DNA of 64,000 nt. Source: Candidatus Anaerobutyricum avicola (GTDB lineage Bacteria; Bacillota; Clostridia; Lachnospirales; Lachnospiraceae). Below the pieces are notes generated by a model that had not been told where the DNA came from, searched no databases, and worked only from the letters and a program-made list of their open reading frames with translations. Made by a program: the position numbers and the translations under genes. Location: contig DXGQ01000031.1 in assembly GCA_019113845.1 (NCBI GenBank), positions 31,951-95,950 on the forward strand. Direction: 5' to 3'. This document shows, piece after piece, positions 63,372-64,000 of this stretch (its first letter is position 1; each line of letters begins with the position of its first letter).

Positions 63372-63839
63372 TTAATTACTATTAGTATCTATCTTCTTTA
63401 ACGCTTCTAAAGTTATATCTAAATTGTCTTTATGCCAATTTTCTAAAGTGATTCCAGCTTTTTTTGATGTCAAACTGCCAGAAGTTCGTAAATTGCTTAG
63501 CTCTTTTTGCTGTGTTGATAGTCGAATAATATCTGTATCTGTTGTAATTGAAATGATATAATTCAATAAATCTTCTGAAATCTCAATACTTTTAATTCGA
63601 GAATATGGAATTACTAAAAGTTCTTCTTTTTTTAACGTCATATTCAATGTCATAAGATTGAATGGTATTAACACAATTTCATGCTCACAAAGTTGTAGTA
63701 CATAAAATTCCGAATTGAAAAATTCGAGAATCTTTGCACTCAAATTATGCGGAGCGTATTTTACAATAATACATTTGTTTTCAAGTGCTTTCAATCCAGC
63801 CTCATTTATAACCTTATAGACCTTTTTTTCTGTTGCCAT
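63372..63839 (-). CDS. Hypothetical element protein, possibly PH-like
   Basis: 155 residues with AAGGAGG upstream. Beta-rich centre (EFYVLQLCEHEIVLIPF, ELLVIPYSRIKSIEIS) with the strand pattern of bacterial PH-type domains, and a polar tail. I cannot assign a family. AT-rich like the other genes here. Confidence 0.6.
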   Translation of the reverse strand: MATEKKVYKVINEAGLKALENKCIIVKYAPHNLSAKILEFFNSEFYVLQLCEHEIVLIPFNLMTLNMTLKKEELLVIPYSRIKSIEISEDLLNYIISITTDTDIIRLSTQQKELSNLRTSGSLTSKKAGITLENWHKDNLDITLEALKKIDTNSN

Positions 63840-63874
63840 AATACATTCCTCCTTGAGTTTTTATATTCGCCCTT

Positions 63875-63903
63875 ATTTTATACTATTTCATTCTAAAAGT
63901 AAA
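63875..63903 (-). promoter_or_regulatory. Promoter of the element gene at 63372
   Basis: On the minus strand TTTACT (63903-63898) and TAAAAT (63880-63875), 17 bp apart. Confidence 0.6.
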
Positions 63904-64000
63904 GTATTTCTTACACGCTCGTATACTTTCATTTAAGAGTGCTTCCCCATCTTTTCCACCTTTACAATGAATCAAACGTTCAAAAGGAAGCAATTATAAA

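Larger units (their letters stand above)
62400..64000 (-). mobile_element. Edge of a Tn916-like integrative element
   Basis: From about 62400 the sequence becomes AT-rich and codes on the minus strand for the paired HTH/sigma-like proteins typical of Tn916/Tn1549-type elements. The element continues beyond the window. No integrase or excisionase is seen between these genes and the LysR gene, where Tn916 carries them. Confidence 0.6.

Noticed and set aside
63885..63993. Possible C-terminal part of a minus-strand gene at the window edge, about 36 codons ending TAG near 63885
   Set aside because: An in-frame stop lies at 63994-63996 and no ATG or ribosome site is present, so it cannot be supported as a gene.
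1..64000. tRNA, rRNA, SRP RNA, tmRNA and CRISPR repeats
   Set aside because: A reading of both strands found no T-arm motifs, rRNA segments or regularly spaced repeats.

Overview
This window looks like the chromosome of an anaerobic, spore-forming Firmicute of the Lachnospiraceae type. The basis is gene order and gene content: rpmB / Asp23 / fakA / recG, rsmD-coaD-ylbJ, yceD-rpmF-plsX-rnc-smc-ftsY, the sporulation genes gerW (ytfJ), ylbJ, yqfC and yqfD, a rubrerythrin, a radical-type dehydratase activase, GGAGG ribosome sites and sigma-A promoters of the TTGACA/TATAAT class. No tRNA, rRNA or CRISPR array was seen. Gene order and family assignments come from reading the sequence; no database search was run.

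Layout. 1-3400: an arabinose-type pair, araM/egsA (sn-glycerol-1-phosphate dehydrogenase) and araB (ribulokinase). 3447-7691: a 1414-residue dehydratase activase fusion on the minus strand. 7885-13250: LysM protein, rubrerythrin, CorA, a rhomboid-like membrane protein, a DUF2953 protein with internal repeats, and GerW. 13390-33770: the housekeeping block (translation, fatty acid and phospholipid metabolism, recombination, chromosome condensation, secretion), with a stand-alone TrpB2 and a threonine deaminase. 33980-38000: alpha-galactosidase, then an AT-rich MNT-HEPN cassette, ogt and a tiny membrane protein. 38214-45016: alaS, a HAD hydrolase, a YtrA-type GntR/ABC operon with a clear operator, a Nudix protein and rpsU. 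45269-57032: a galactose module. 57348-59514: dhaKLM. 59742-61343: yqfCD. 61347-62231: a LysR regulator. About 62400 to the end: the AT-rich edge of a Tn916-like integrative element.

The most unusual part is the galactose module. Its transporter has a substrate-binding lipoprotein (45269-46567) whose domain order appears circularly permuted, an ordinary MglA ATPase, and an MglC permease carrying about 215 extra coiled-coil residues at its N-terminus. Next to it a YesN/YesM-type two-component system is translationally coupled to a membrane-anchored binding protein and followed by a second galactose-binding lipoprotein in normal order. That second protein is an internal control for the permutation. 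Mutarotase (galM) converges on this operon, and alpha-galactosidase lies 10 kb upstream, so the region reads as alpha-galactoside hydrolysis, galactose sensing, uptake and anomer conversion; galK, galT and galE are not in the window.

Three genes shorter than 60 codons were found by eye: rpsU (44840-45016), a 48-residue minus-strand membrane protein (13814-13960) and a 42-residue membrane protein (37799-37927). A candidate small structured RNA lies at 13640-13745, and plsX has a strong 5' hairpin that begins at about the predicted transcription start.
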